From Flavobacteriales bacterium (GTDB lineage: Bacteria; Bacteroidota; Bacteroidia; Flavobacteriales_D; Parvicellaceae), in contig JAGYKU010000016.1 of NCBI GenBank assembly GCA_018401455.1, positions 1 through 49,386 of the forward strand: a DNA stretch of 49,386 bases, read 5' to 3'. The notes beneath the pieces are model-generated. The model saw nothing but the letters and a program-made list of their open reading frames with translations. It was not told where the DNA came from and did not search any database. Of this stretch, positions 25,476 through 35,321 are shown in pieces (positions within the stretch are counted from its first letter, which is position 1; each line of letters opens with the position of its first letter). The translations under genes were made by a program, and so were the position numbers.

Positions 25476-28400
25476 TCACATATTTCGTCTATATTGTCCT
25501 CCAACTTCAAATAATGCATCCGTAATTTGCCCTAAACTACAAATTTTTGTGGTTTCCATCAAATATTCGAAGATATTTTTATTTTGAATGGAAGCTTCTT
25601 GTATCTTTTTCAGTTCCAAAGGAGATTTATCTGCATTTTTTTCTTGCAAATCTTTCAACATATTTATTTGATATTGCTTTTCTTCTTCGGTGGCTCTAAT
25701 CACTTCTTTAGGTAGTACTGTTGGCGAACCTTTCGAACTTAGGAAAGTATTTACCCCAATAATTGGAAATTCTCCTGTGTGTTTCAAAGTCTCATAATAC
25801 AAAGATTCTTCTTGGATTTTTCCTCTTTGGTACATCGTTTCCATAGCACCCAAAACACCACCTCTTTCTGTGATTCTATCAAATTCAACTAAAACTGCTT
25901 CTTCTACCAATTCCGTAAGTTCTTCTATGATAAATGCTCCTTGAAGAGGATTTTCGTTCTTAGAAAGTCCCAATTCTCTATTGATAATCAATTGAATCGC
26001 CATTGCTCTTCTTACAGATTCTTCTGTGGGCGTAGTTATCGCTTCGTCATAAGCATTGGTGTGAAGTGAATTACAGTTGTCATATATCGCATACAATGCT
26101 TGAAGTGTAGTTCTGATATCATTGAAATCAATTTCTTGAGCATGTAGCGATCTTCCAGAAGTTTGGATGTGATATTTCAACATCTGAGCTCTTGAATTTG
26201 CACCATATTTTTTGGCTAAAGCTTTTGCCCAAACTCTTCTCGCTACTCTTCCTATCACTGCATATTCTGGGTCGATTCCATTGGAGAAAAAGAAAGAAAG
26301 ATTGGGTCCAAAAGCATTGATGTCCATACCTCTGCTCAAATAATACTCTACATAAGTAAATCCATTGGCAAGCGTCAAAGCCAATTGTGTAATAGGATTG
26401 GCTCCTGCTTCTGCAATGTGATAACCAGAAATCGAAACAGAATAGAAGTTTCTTACGCCATTATTGATGAAATATTCTTGAACATCTCCCATCAATCTCA
26501 AAGCAAATTCTGTAGAGAAAATACAAGTGTTTTGCGCTTGATCTTCTTTTAGAATATCTGCCTGAACAGTTCCTCTCACTTTGGTTAAAGTATCAGCTTT
26601 AATTTTTTCGTAAACATCTTTGGGTAACACCTGATCTCCAGTAACGCCCAATAACATTAGCCCTAGACCATCATTCCCTTCTGGCAATTCGCCTTGATAC
26701 GATGGGCGATTTTTTCCTTTGTAAATTGCTGCGATTTTTGTTTCAATTTCTGCTTCAAGTCCATTTTCTTTAATGTATTTTTCACAGTTTTGATCTATTG
26801 CTGCATTCATAAAGAACCCTAGCAACATAGGCGCTGGACCATTGATAGTCATCGAAACGGAAGTCATGGCATGTGATAAATCAAATCCAGAATACAATTT
26901 CTTGGCATCGTCCAAACAGCAAATAGAAACACCAGAATTTCCAATTTTACCATAAATATCTGGTCTCACATGAGGGTCATTTCCGTAAAGTGTTACAGAA
27001 TCAAAAGCAGTGGAAAGTCTTTTGGCAGGCATTCCCAAACTTACATAATGAAAACGTCTGTTGGTTCTTTCTGGACCACCTTCACCCGCAAACATTCTCG
27101 TAGGGTCTTCGCCTTCTCTTTTGAAAGGGAATAAACCAGATGTATAAGGAAATTCTCCAGGTACATTTTCTTGTAAATTCCATCTCAATATATCGCCCCA
27201 ACTGTTGTATTTTGGTAATGCAACTTTTGGGATTTGAAGATGTGAAAGAGATTCAGAATGTGTTTTGATGGCAATTTCTTTATCTCTAACTTTGAATTTG
27301 TAAAGCGGTTCTTTGTATAATTTTTTCTTCTCTTCCCAACCTTCAATAATATTCCAGTTGCGAGGATCTAAGTCTAGTTTAGTTTGCTCAAAGGTTTCTT
27401 GCAAAGATTTTACTAGTCTATCTTTATCGTCCAAATTTGAATTTGAAATCGTTTCGATAGAAGATTGCAAACCATATAATTTTTCAACAACCACTACTTG
27501 CTCATCCACCCATTTATCATACGCTCTATTGTTTTCTGAAATTTCAGATAAATATCGAGTTCTTGAAGGAGGAATCACAAATATTTTCTCCGACATTTCA
27601 CTGGTGATTTCAAATGTAGAAACCAATTCCGAATTGGTTTTCTCTACGATTTTGTCCATCAGCGCCTTGTAGAGCGAGTTCATTCCGGGGTCGTTGAATT
27701 GAGAAGCAATAGTACCAAATACAGGCAAATCATCTGGGTTTACATCCCAAAGATTGTGATTGCGCATGTATTGTTTTTTGACATCTCTAATGGCATCTAA
27801 CGCACCTCTTTTGTCAAATTTATTGAGCGCTACCATATCAGCAAAATCAAGCATGTCGATTTTTTCTAGTTGGGTTGCTGCTCCAAATTCAGGCGTCATT
27901 ACATACAAAGAAACATCACTGTGATCCATGATTTCAGTATCTGATTGACCAATTCCAGATGTTTCCAAAATAATTAAATCAAAATCGGATGCTTTGAGAA
28001 TGTCTAATGCTTCTGCAACGTGTTTGCTCAGAGCCAAATTACTTTGTCTAGTTGCCAAAGAACGCATGTAAACCCTGTCGTTTTTGATAGCGTTCATTCT
28101 AATTCTATCGCCCAATAAAGCACCTCCTGTTTTTCTTTTGGAAGGATCTACAGAGACTATGGCTATATCTTTATCTTTAAAATCTATCAAGAATCTTCTT
28201 ACGAGTTCATCTACCAAAGAAGATTTACCTGCGCCTCCAGTTCCAGTAATTCCTAGGATAGGCGTTTTTACTTTGCTCGATTTCTCTTGAATTTTCGCTA
28301 ATAAATCTTTGTTTTCTTCAGGAAAATTTTCAACAGCGGAAATCAATCTTGCAATTGCATAAGGATTTTTGGATTCAATATGATTGATTTCATCCGTCAA

Positions 28401-28850
28401 ATCTTTTCCGGTAGGATAATCACATCTACTTACCAAATCATTAATCATTCCTTGCAATCCCATTGATCTTCCATCATCTGGATGATAAATTCTAGTGATT
28501 CCATAATTTTGAAGTTCTTCAATTTCTGAAGGTAAAATGGTGCCACCACCACCACCAAATATTTTGATATGTCCAGCGCCTTTCTCTTTCAATAAATCAT
28601 ACATATATTTGAAATATTCTGTATGCCCACCTTGATATGAAGTCATTGCAATGGCTTGTGCATCTTCTTGAATAGCACAATTCACAACCTCTTCCACACT
28701 TCTGTCGTGTCCCAAATGAATCACCTCACAACCTGTAGATTGGATGATTCTTCTCATGATGTTTATAGCAGCATCGTGACCGTCAAAAAGTGAAGCAGCT
28801 GTTACAATTCTTATTTTATGTTGGGGTATATAAGGCTTTTCTTGTTCCAT
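25476..28850 (-). CDS. icmF: fused isobutyryl-CoA mutase (B12 domain + MeaI GTPase + mutase)
   Basis: Adenosylcobalamin-dependent acyl-CoA mutase with its G-protein chaperone in one chain (1124 residues, normal for IcmF), rearranging isobutyryl-CoA and butyryl-CoA or related acyl-CoAs. B12-binding domain at the start with LFDGHDAAI (H25 as lower ligand) and the GGGG loop; P-loop GTPase GTGGAGKS (203-210) with NKFD; then the large TIM-barrel mutase with [32 protein letters not shown] and the C-terminal part. The fused order separates it from MutA/MutB. Monocistronic with its own promoter box. Exact acyl substrate not settled. Confidence 0.94.
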   Translation of the reverse strand: MEQEKPYIPQHKIRIVTAASLFDGHDAAINIMRRIIQSTGCEVIHLGHDRSVEEVVNCAIQEDAQAIAMTSYQGGHTEYFKYMYDLLKEKGAGHIKIFGGGGGTILPSEIEELQNYGITRIYHPDDGRSMGLQGMINDLVSRCDYPTGKDLTDEINHIESKNPYAIARLISAVENFPEENKDLLAKIQEKSSKVKTPILGITGTGGAGKSSLVDELVRRFLIDFKDKDIAIVSVDPSKRKTGGALLGDRIRMNAIKNDRVYMRSLATRQSNLALSKHVAEALDILKASDFDLIILETSGIGQSDTEIMDHSDVSLYVMTPEFGAATQLEKIDMLDFADMVALNKFDKRGALDAIRDVKKQYMRNHNLWDVNPDDLPVFGTIASQFNDPGMNSLYKALMDKIVEKTNSELVSTFEITSEMSEKIFVIPPSRTRYLSEISENNRAYDKWVDEQVVVVEKLYGLQSSIETISNSNLDDKDRLVKSLQETFEQTKLDLDPRNWNIIEGWEEKKKLYKEPLYKFKVRDKEIAIKTHSESLSHLQIPKVALPKYNSWGDILRWNLQENVPGEFPYTSGLFPFKREGEDPTRMFAGEGGPERTNRRFHYVSLGMPAKRLSTAFDSVTLYGNDPHVRPDIYGKIGNSGVSICCLDDAKKLYSGFDLSHAMTSVSMTINGPAPMLLGFFMNAAIDQNCEKYIKENGLEAEIETKIAAIYKGKNRPSYQGELPEGNDGLGLMLLGVTGDQVLPKDVYEKIKADTLTKVRGTVQADILKEDQAQNTCIFSTEFALRLMGDVQEYFINNGVRNFYSVSISGYHIAEAGANPITQLALTLANGFTYVEYYLSRGMDINAFGPNLSFFFSNGIDPEYAVIGRVARRVWAKALAKKYGANSRAQMLKYHIQTSGRSLHAQEIDFNDIRTTLQALYAIYDNCNSLHTNAYDEAITTPTEESVRRAMAIQLIINRELGLSKNENPLQGAFIIEELTELVEEAVLVEFDRITERGGVLGAMETMYQRGKIQEESLYYETLKHTGEFPIIGVNTFLSSKGSPTVLPKEVIRATEEEKQYQINMLKDLQEKNADKSPLELKKIQEASIQNKNIFEYLMETTKICSLGQITDALFEVGGQYRRNM

Positions 28851-28875
28851 TTTTAAACTTAATATTATACTGATG

Positions 28876-28883
28876 CAAATATA
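28876..28883 (-). promoter_or_regulatory. -7 promoter box TATATTTG (icmF)
   Basis: Exact TAnnTTTG match 25 bases before the icmF ATG. No convincing -33 TTG. Confidence 0.45.
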
Positions 28884-29100
28884 ACAATCCTTATTGAATC
28901 GAAGTAGAAAGTTTAAAGTTGAATTTCTATTTAGTTAACTTTTAAGCTACAACCTACATTTTGGATTTTTAAATTTCATCATAAAGTAAGTGGTTTTTCT
29001 TTTAAAGTTGAGTTTAAAATTGAAAGTTTATTTCATAGAATTTTAATTTTCAAATAGTTAAAGTATGTGCTTTTAATCTATTTTGATTATAAACTAACAA

Positions 29101-30903
29101 TTAGTTAAATGGAAAAAATACTGGAATAAGGAAAGTTGCTAGGATCCAAAAAAGTATATTTAGCCAGACCCCAACTTTAATAAAATCTGTAAATTTATAC
29201 TGACCTGCAGAGAATACCATTGCATTGGTTTGATAACCAATAGGTGTCATGAAACTTGCAGAAGCACTAAACATTACAGCAATCACAAAAGGCATATAAT
29301 TGAGTCCTAAGCTATCTGCAATTGCCAAAGCAATAGGCGTCATAAGGGCTGCTGTAGCATTGTTTGACATTATTTCAGTAAGAAATGAAGTACAAAGGTA
29401 TAAACCAGAAAGTATCACAATAGGTCCATATTCTTGGAGTGAACCTATCATTCCATTAGCGAGAAAAACATCTAGTTCTGCATTTTTCATAGCTGTTCCA
29501 AGACTCAACGCACCTGCCAATAGGAATACAATTTGCCAATTGATGGCTTTGTACGCTTCTTTCATATCGATTACTTTGGTAAAAACCATCAAAATCATTC
29601 CCATTAATGCTGCTATCATAATAGGTAAAATATTGAATGATGCTAAAGTGATTACAGTAAAAACAATTGCCATCACCAAACCAAATTTTCGGGGGTTAAA
29701 GTCTAAAAAAGTAGCTTCACTTAAAAGTACAAAAGGCGTTCCTTGTTGGCTTTCAATCTTTTTTAAAGTATCCAAATAGTGATTTTTAACTTCTGCCAAA
29801 ATCACATCACCAGATTTTAAAGTTGTTTCATAGAGTTTTTGTTGAATAATTTCTTCTCTATGTTTCAAAGCCAATGGAACTGCTCTAAATGTACGTCTAA
29901 AATCCAAATCTTTTAGAGTTTGACCTTCAAAACTACTATTCGATGTAATTACAATTTCTACCAAGGTAGTTTCTGTAGATTTAAGATGCTCTCGACTGAT
30001 CTTTAGAGTAGAATTGCTATTTACTTTTTCAATATCCTTTAAATCTTTTATTTTATTGAAGTTACATTGAACTTTCAAAACATCGTTTTCTTGAAGCATA
30101 AAATCTCCTTGAGGTAACAGAAAATTACCGTTTTTCCTTCTCACTTCGATAATGTCCATAGAAAATTCCTTCACCCAATCAGAATCCATAATTCTTTTAC
30201 CGATAGAAGAATTACCTTTTTCAATTTTAATTTCAGAAATATAATCTTTTACATCATAACGGTCAGTCAAATTAGTTTTCTTCTGAAATTTAGGTAAAAG
30301 TTTTATTCCTAAAAAAATCATATAAATGACACCAACTACTAAGAAAATAAAACCAATTCCAGAAAATTCGAACATTTGAAATCCTTCTTTTCCTTCCTTT
30401 TTTAGAATTCCATCTACAAGTATATTTGTAGAAGTCCCAATCAAAGTACACATTCCTCCTAGAATAGAAGCAAAAGACAAAGGAATCAACATTAAAGCAG
30501 GACTTTTGCCAGCTGCATTCGCAATTTTGATTATCACAGGAATGAAAACGGCTACTACAGGAGTATTGTTTACGAATGCAGAAATTAACGCTACCAAAAG
30601 CATCATAAGCAACATTCCTAATGTAAAATGCTCTTTGAAAATCTTAGATAATCTAACTGCTAAATGTTGCAATGCTCCAGTTTTTAGAACGGCTGCACTG
30701 ATTACAAACATAAATGCCACTGTGAGTGTAGCACTATTACTAAATCCTGAAACACCCTCTTCGGGAGAGATAATACCAAAAACTACCAAAGTGAAAATAA
30801 TCATCAATGCTACCAAATCAATGGATAACAACTCTGTTACAAATAAGATGATAGCACCAATAATAACACAAATGGTAACGATACCTTCGGGAGTCATAGA
30901 CAA
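29101..30903 (-). CDS. SLC13/DASS family permease with paired RCK_C (TrkA-C) domains
   Basis: Inner-membrane transporter (600 residues) of the divalent anion:Na+ symporter superfamily. Two membrane halves, each with the family's helical hairpin motif: FVNNTPVVAVFIPVI with LMLIPLSFASILGGMCTLIGTSTN in the first half, and MSNNATAALMTPIALAIA with ASFMTPIGYQTNAMV in the second. Two cytoplasmic TrkA-C/RCK_C modules lie between them (about 210-395). Members with this layout usually carry sulfate or similar anions; the substrate is inferred only. Downstream of the Rrf2 gene with a 51-base gap, so possibly in the same transcript. Confidence 0.85.
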   Translation of the reverse strand: MSMTPEGIVTICVIIGAIILFVTELLSIDLVALMIIFTLVVFGIISPEEGVSGFSNSATLTVAFMFVISAAVLKTGALQHLAVRLSKIFKEHFTLGMLLMMLLVALISAFVNNTPVVAVFIPVIIKIANAAGKSPALMLIPLSFASILGGMCTLIGTSTNILVDGILKKEGKEGFQMFEFSGIGFIFLVVGVIYMIFLGIKLLPKFQKKTNLTDRYDVKDYISEIKIEKGNSSIGKRIMDSDWVKEFSMDIIEVRRKNGNFLLPQGDFMLQENDVLKVQCNFNKIKDLKDIEKVNSNSTLKISREHLKSTETTLVEIVITSNSSFEGQTLKDLDFRRTFRAVPLALKHREEIIQQKLYETTLKSGDVILAEVKNHYLDTLKKIESQQGTPFVLLSEATFLDFNPRKFGLVMAIVFTVITLASFNILPIMIAALMGMILMVFTKVIDMKEAYKAINWQIVFLLAGALSLGTAMKNAELDVFLANGMIGSLQEYGPIVILSGLYLCTSFLTEIMSNNATAALMTPIALAIADSLGLNYMPFVIAVMFSASASFMTPIGYQTNAMVFSAGQYKFTDFIKVGVWLNILFWILATFLIPVFFPFN

Positions 30904-30954
30904 ATTTTTGACAAATATATAAATAAACTCTACTAAACTACTAGAGTTATAAAT

Positions 30955-31380
30955 TTATTTATCAGATTCATCCAAAACTACATTCATTATTGTAGCGTCT
31001 TTGAGATGTTTTACTGTAATATTTCGTAATTGAAGAAAAACTTTTCTGATGCCACAAGTGGCTTCATCCTTACATTCTTCACACTGTTTGTAATAATCGT
31101 GAGTAACGCAAGGTAGCAAAGCTATAGGTCCATCAAAAATTCTTAAAATTTCAGCAAAACTAATTTCTTCAAGAGGCTTGACAACAAAGTATCCGCCACC
31201 TCTTCCTTTCTTACTGTCCAAAATACCTTCTTTTTTTAAAGTTAGTAAAATGGCTTCTAAAAATTTTTGAGGAATATTTTCATTTTGGGCAATTTGACTT
31301 ATTAGAACAGGAGATTTATGATTTTCATGTCCTAAATAAACCAATGCTTTTATAGCGTATTTAGCTTTTTTGGAAAGCAC
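30955..31380 (-). CDS. Rrf2 family transcriptional regulator with four cysteines
   Basis: DNA-binding regulator of 141 residues. The winged helix at the N-terminus shows the Rrf2 signature: KKAKYAIKALVYL, NIPQKFLEAILLTLKKEGILDSKKGRGGGYFV. The regulatory half has C91, C100, C103 and C109 within CVTHDYYKQCEECKDEATC, so a metal or Fe-S centre is possible, though the spacing differs from IscR. It starts with GTG immediately after the desaturase stop codon, hence co-transcribed and probably translationally coupled. It may regulate the desaturase operon; no target known. Confidence 0.87.
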   Translation of the reverse strand: MLSKKAKYAIKALVYLGHENHKSPVLISQIAQNENIPQKFLEAILLTLKKEGILDSKKGRGGGYFVVKPLEEISFAEILRIFDGPIALLPCVTHDYYKQCEECKDEATCGIRKVFLQLRNITVKHLKDATIMNVVLDESDK

Positions 31381-32475
31381 TTATGCTGCTCCTTTTCCTA
31401 ATTTATTGAGCATCGAAAAGTGATTTCTTAATGCTCCAAAAAATGTTTTTTCACTGTAATAAGGCACTCCATACTCCTCAGCAGTTTCTTTTACGATTTT
31501 ACTGATTTTGCTATAGTGAATGTGACAAATATTAGGAAATAAATGGTGCTCTACTTGAAAATTCAACCCTCCAACATACCAAGAGAAAATTTTATTTTTA
31601 TTTGCAAAGTTCAGAGTTGTTTTCATTTGGTGAATCGCCCAGTGATTATCTACAGATAAGTCTTCGTTCGGTACAGTAAATTCAGTTTCATTAACAACGT
31701 GTGCTGGTTGGAAAATCAAAGCTAATGTAAGTCCACAAATAAAGTGCATCAAAAAGAAACATAATAATGTTCCATACCAAGGCATTGCAATAAATACAAG
31801 CGGTAAAACGATAAAGATTCCTGTATATACAATTCTACTTACAATTAAAGATCTAAATTCTTTTGCGTATGTTGTATTTTGAGACTTCAACAAATCTTTT
31901 TCTCTATATCTTTTTAATCCAGAGAAATCTTTTGCTACATACCAAAAGAAAGTCATTAAACCATACAAAAATGGAGCGTAAAATATTTGATATTTGTGAT
32001 GTTTTTTATGATCTTGGTTAGGTGAAAAACGCATCAACCCGTTGGTGTCAATATCTTCATCAAATCCATCTATGTTTGTAAATGAATGATGTAAAACATT
32101 GTGTTGTATTTTCCAGTTGGTAGCACTACCACCTAAAATATGCATTACACCACCTACAAATTTATTTAACTTTGCATTGCCTGAATAAGATCCATGACAA
32201 GCATCGTGCATTACACTTAATCCAATTCCAGCCATTCCGAATCCCATAATTGACCACATCAAAACGATAAGCCAATAATTGGTAATTACGCCTGTAAGCA
32301 TTAATACGAAAGGTGTAAAATAAAGGGCAAGCATGAAAATAGTTTTTACTTTCATACGGTAATCACCGTACTTGCTAATGTTGTTAGATTTAAAGTAATT
32401 ATTTACTCTTTTGCTTAATTCTTTGAAGAATTCCGGGGATTTTTTGTTGTCAAATTTTACTACTGATAAACTCAT
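31381..32475 (-). CDS. membrane fatty acid desaturase (acyl-CoA/acyl-lipid type)
   Basis: Di-iron membrane desaturase (364 residues) that introduces a double bond into fatty acyl chains. All three histidine boxes are present: HDACH (90-94), HNVLHH (125-130) and QVEHH (307-311, with Gln replacing the first His, as in front-end delta-5/6-type desaturases). Four hydrophobic segments; no cytochrome b5 domain. The start at 32475 (MSLSVVKF) is preferred over the ATG at 32508 because a TATCTTTG promoter box lies between them. Same operon as the Rrf2 regulator. Regiospecificity unknown. Confidence 0.9.
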   Translation of the reverse strand: MSLSVVKFDNKKSPEFFKELSKRVNNYFKSNNISKYGDYRMKVKTIFMLALYFTPFVLMLTGVITNYWLIVLMWSIMGFGMAGIGLSVMHDACHGSYSGNAKLNKFVGGVMHILGGSATNWKIQHNVLHHSFTNIDGFDEDIDTNGLMRFSPNQDHKKHHKYQIFYAPFLYGLMTFFWYVAKDFSGLKRYREKDLLKSQNTTYAKEFRSLIVSRIVYTGIFIVLPLVFIAMPWYGTLLCFFLMHFICGLTLALIFQPAHVVNETEFTVPNEDLSVDNHWAIHQMKTTLNFANKNKIFSWYVGGLNFQVEHHLFPNICHIHYSKISKIVKETAEEYGVPYYSEKTFFGALRNHFSMLNKLGKGAA

Positions 32476-32494
32476 AAAAATATATTTAATAACG

Positions 32495-32502
32495 CAAAGA
32501 TA
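32495..32502 (-). promoter_or_regulatory. -7 promoter box TATCTTTG (desaturase)
   Basis: Exact TAnnTTTG match 19 bases before the ATG at 32475. It decides between the two possible starts. Confidence 0.5.
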
Positions 32503-32611
32503 AAACAAAAGACTTCATTGTCGTATCTGATTTTTGTCATTTTAATAACATTTCATCATTAATTATTTGTTTACTAAAAAACAAAAAGTAAATATTTATG
32601 TTTAAAAATGG

Positions 32612-32619
32612 TACTTTTG
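32612..32619 (+). promoter_or_regulatory. -7 promoter box TACTTTTG (mvaD)
   Basis: Exact TAnnTTTG match 48 bases before the mvaD ATG. Confidence 0.4.
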
Positions 32620-32667
32620 ACGCGTTTTAAATTTCATTAATTAAGTAATAATAGTTAAAAAGATAAT

Positions 32668-33726
32668 ATGATTTTAGAAGAAAAACAATTTATTTTTGGT
32701 TTATCAACTCATTTAAAAGACTCTTTTACCGCTAAAAGTGAAGCGCCATCCAACATCGCTCTGGTAAAATATTGGGGGAAAAAGGAAAATCAAATTCCTG
32801 CAAATCCTTCTATTAGTTTTACGTTAAATAATTGCAAAACTATTACAAACGTTGATTTTATTCCTTCTGATGAATTAACTTTTGAAGTGTGGTCAGGAAA
32901 TAGCAGATTAGAAAGTTTTGAACCTAAAATAAAGATTTTTCTAAATCGAATTCTTCCTTATTGTGAATATTTGAACAATCTCAAAATGAAGATTGAGACT
33001 TCTAATACTTTTCCTCATAGTAGTGGTATTGCCTCTTCTGCTTCTGGACTGAGCGCTTTATCTTTATGTATCATGCAGTTAGAAAAATCTCTTAATCCTG
33101 AATTGGATGAATCTTATTTTTTAACTAAAGCATCTTTTTTAGCTAGATTGGGTTCCGGAAGTGCTGCAAGATCGGTATTTAACACTTTGGCTTCTTGGGG
33201 TGTCCATAAGGATTTTGAGTTTAGTTCGGACTTGTATGCAACACCATTCACAGAGGCGCATGAAGTTTTTGAAAGTTTTCAAGACAGTATTCTCATTATA
33301 GATGAAGGACAAAAAAAAGTAAGCAGTACTGTTGGTCACAATTTAATGCACGGACATCCTTTTGCTGAAAATAGATTCAAACAAGCACACCAAAATTTAG
33401 GTTTGATTAAAAACATCTTAAAGTCTGGTGATTTAAATGCTTTTATAGAAATTGTAGAATCTGAAGCACTGACTTTACATGCAATGATGATGGCTTCCAA
33501 TCCTTATTTTATTCTAATGAAACCCAATACGCTCAAAGCAATTGAAAAAATTTGGGAATTCAGAAAAGCACAAAATAATCATATCTGCTTCACATTAGAC
33601 GCAGGAGCAAATGTTCATATACTATATCCCGAAAATGAAAAAACTGAAATTCAAGCGTTTATTAACAATGAATTGGCACCACTTTGTGAAAACAACAAGG
33701 TAATTCATGATTTTGTGAAAGGGTAG
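32668..33726 (+). CDS. mvaD: diphosphomevalonate decarboxylase
   Basis: Last enzyme of the mevalonate route to isopentenyl diphosphate (352 residues), a GHMP-kinase-fold, ATP-dependent decarboxylase. Motifs: APSNIALVKYWGKKENQIPANPSISFTL at the start, the phosphate loop SSGIASSASGLSAL, LARLGSGSAARSVF, and the catalytic Asp in FTLDAGANVHIL. Isolated here, next to the desaturase on the other strand. Its presence implies the mevalonate rather than the MEP pathway, as in many Flavobacteriales. Confidence 0.93.
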   Translation: MILEEKQFIFGLSTHLKDSFTAKSEAPSNIALVKYWGKKENQIPANPSISFTLNNCKTITNVDFIPSDELTFEVWSGNSRLESFEPKIKIFLNRILPYCEYLNNLKMKIETSNTFPHSSGIASSASGLSALSLCIMQLEKSLNPELDESYFLTKASFLARLGSGSAARSVFNTLASWGVHKDFEFSSDLYATPFTEAHEVFESFQDSILIIDEGQKKVSSTVGHNLMHGHPFAENRFKQAHQNLGLIKNILKSGDLNAFIEIVESEALTLHAMMMASNPYFILMKPNTLKAIEKIWEFRKAQNNHICFTLDAGANVHILYPENEKTEIQAFINNELAPLCENNKVIHDFVKG

Positions 33727-33790
33727 TTAGTTAATTTGGTTTTACGATTTACGATGTTACGACATACGATTATATGACATGTGATGTTAC

Positions 33791-33836
33791 GACATACGAT
33801 TATACGACATACGACTTAACGATAATTTGAAAATGT
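33791..33836. repeat. 46-base direct repeat, copy 1
   Basis: Begins GACATACGATTATACGACAT and ends GATAATTTGAAAATGT. It differs from 33960-34005 at two positions by eye. Confidence 0.75.
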
Positions 33837-33959
33837 AACAATTTGAAAATTTGAAAATTGGTTGATTGGTTAGTTTTTTGTCACATCGACCTTGTGGAGA
33901 TGTCTAAGTTCTTTAACTAAATTTGAACTTCGATGGAAAATCTGGGAATTCGATATAAA

Positions 33960-34005
33960 GACATACGATTTTACGACATTCGACTTAACGATAATTTGAA
34001 AATGT
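33960..34005. repeat. 46-base direct repeat, copy 2
   Basis: Begins GACATACGATTTTACGACAT and ends GATAATTTGAAAATGT. Partner of 33791-33836, about 120 bases away. Confidence 0.75.
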
Positions 34006-34034
34006 GACTTTGTAGATATCAAAATGGACATTGT

Positions 34035-34083
34035 ACGTAAGACACTGGACGTAAGACACTGGACGTTGGACATAAGACATTGG
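34035..34083. repeat. 14-base tandem repeat
   Basis: Unit ACGTAAGACACTGG occurs twice back to back (34035-34062), then a half unit ACGTTGG, then a diverged unit ACATAAGACATTGG. Confidence 0.75.
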
Positions 34084-34093
34084 ACAAAAAAAT

Positions 34094-34708
34094 CTACTTC
34101 ACAATCGTAATTTTAATTTTCTTATGAAAAACAGGATAAATTTCAGCAATATGGGTTCTAGAAAGTGATACGCATCCAAAAGTCCAATTTTCTTTTTGTG
34201 ATATCCAATGATCCATTCCTTCTGGAGTTCCATGTATTCCAATTTCACCACCAATTTTTGCATCTTTTTTTATTGTCCCATTGGCTTTTCTTTCATTGAA
34301 ACGTTTCCAAGATTCCTCCGTAGGGTAATCTATCCAAATAAAATATTTCCAATTGGCATGTGCATATTTCGAAACCATTCCAAAAGTACCTTCGGGTGTT
34401 TTGTAATCACCTTCCTGCATTTTGTCTCCAACGGGGTTGCGGCCTAATACAATAGGAAACTGTTTTACGATGGTATCTTTATGTATAACTTTCAATACGT
34501 ATTTAGACTTTTCTACCAAAATCGATAATTCCTCTACTTTTATATTTTTGTCTTTGATAATTTTATCTAGTGAAATAGGATTCACCCATACTTCATTAGA
34601 AGCATTTTCAGTATTTTGAATAGCATCACCTTTTGAATCTAAAGTGCATGACGAAAAACTGGCAATCCATATTACAAAGTATGTAAATATTGAACTCATA
34701 TTATTCAT
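34094..34708 (-). CDS. L,D-transpeptidase family (YkuD) lipoprotein
   Basis: Exported enzyme of 204 residues that forms or modifies 3-3 peptidoglycan cross-links or anchors proteins. The lipoprotein signal has lipobox SFSSC (C21). The YkuD domain (about 58-203) has the catalytic motif IGIHGT (H159) and TFGCVSLS with nucleophile C179, plus KTPEGTFGMVSKY upstream. The Bacteroidota S-x-GCVSLS variant is acceptable for the family. Monocistronic, downstream of DinB with a 141-base gap. Either Met1 or Met4 may be the start. Confidence 0.88.
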   Translation of the reverse strand: MNNMSSIFTYFVIWIASFSSCTLDSKGDAIQNTENASNEVWVNPISLDKIIKDKNIKVEELSILVEKSKYVLKVIHKDTIVKQFPIVLGRNPVGDKMQEGDYKTPEGTFGMVSKYAHANWKYFIWIDYPTEESWKRFNERKANGTIKKDAKIGGEIGIHGTPEGMDHWISQKENWTFGCVSLSRTHIAEIYPVFHKKIKITIVK

Positions 34709-34849
34709 AATGCAAAAACTTTAAAAAGGTACAAAATATTGAACATTAGAAGTTGAAAATAGTAACTTGGACAAAATACAAAAAAAGATCTTAATATTTT
34801 TTGAGTTTAAGTCTTGAGTCTATAATGTAACCAATAACCAATCAATCAT

Positions 34850-35320
34850 TTAACCAATCAACTTCCTCATTGACATCATATAACCCAAATGTAAACCTTC
34901 GTGGGTATTGTTAAAAGAGATGGCTTCATCGATATTGTGAAGTGTAATATTATAACTGGTCGTGTATTCTTGAAACTGCTCAAAAACGCCTAGTTCATAG
35001 TCTTTTTGAAATATATCAATCGTAGAAATGAATTCCGCTTTAAAAGTTTCAAAATCTTCCAATGATAAAACGGCTTTTCCATCTGCGCCTTTTGTAAATC
35101 CTTCTATAAATTTAGAGTCAATTCTAAAGGGAAGTCCTGATAATTTGTAACAAAGAATTTGTTGTGTTGCTAAATTGTGGACAGCATTCCATAAAATGGA
35201 ATTGTTGAAACCTAAGGGGATTGTTGTTAGTTCTTCATAAGAAAATTGATTCAAAAAAGAAAGCACATTATTTCTCGTAACCTTTAGATTTTCGATAGCA
35301 AATAAAACTGTTGGATTCAT
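34850..35320 (-). CDS. DinB family protein
   Basis: Four-helix DinB/DfsB-type protein of about 156 residues, a fold often binding a divalent metal through three histidines. Candidate ligands are H in WNAVHNLATQQ, in LHNIDEA, and in THEGLHLGYMMSMRK near the end. Many members are thiol-dependent (bacillithiol or mycothiol) transferases, but the function here is unknown. I start at the ATG at 35320, 1 base past the upstream stop. The frame also opens at 35359, but those residues overlap the flavoprotein gene. Co-transcribed with it. Confidence 0.78.
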   Translation of the reverse strand: MNPTVLFAIENLKVTRNNVLSFLNQFSYEELTTIPLGFNNSILWNAVHNLATQQILCYKLSGLPFRIDSKFIEGFTKGADGKAVLSLEDFETFKAEFISTIDIFQKDYELGVFEQFQEYTTSYNITLHNIDEAISFNNTHEGLHLGYMMSMRKLIG

Positions 35321-35321
35321 C

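Larger units (their letters stand above)
33727..34093. other. gene-free spacer built of short direct and tandem repeats
   Basis: Repeated ACGACATACGATT-like words from 33750, an AAATTTGAAAATTTG stretch near 33840, a single arm of the GTCAnnTCGACC repeat at about 33878-33907, a 46-base direct repeat, and a 14-base tandem array at the right end. No coding frame of note. Confidence 0.65.

Noticed and set aside
25476-28850. Separate MeaB-type GTPase and methylmalonyl-CoA mutase genes
   Set aside because: All three domains are in one uninterrupted frame in the IcmF order, so it is a single fused mutase.
33727-34093. CRISPR array
   Set aside because: Repeat units are short, imperfect and without regular unique spacers; no cas genes.
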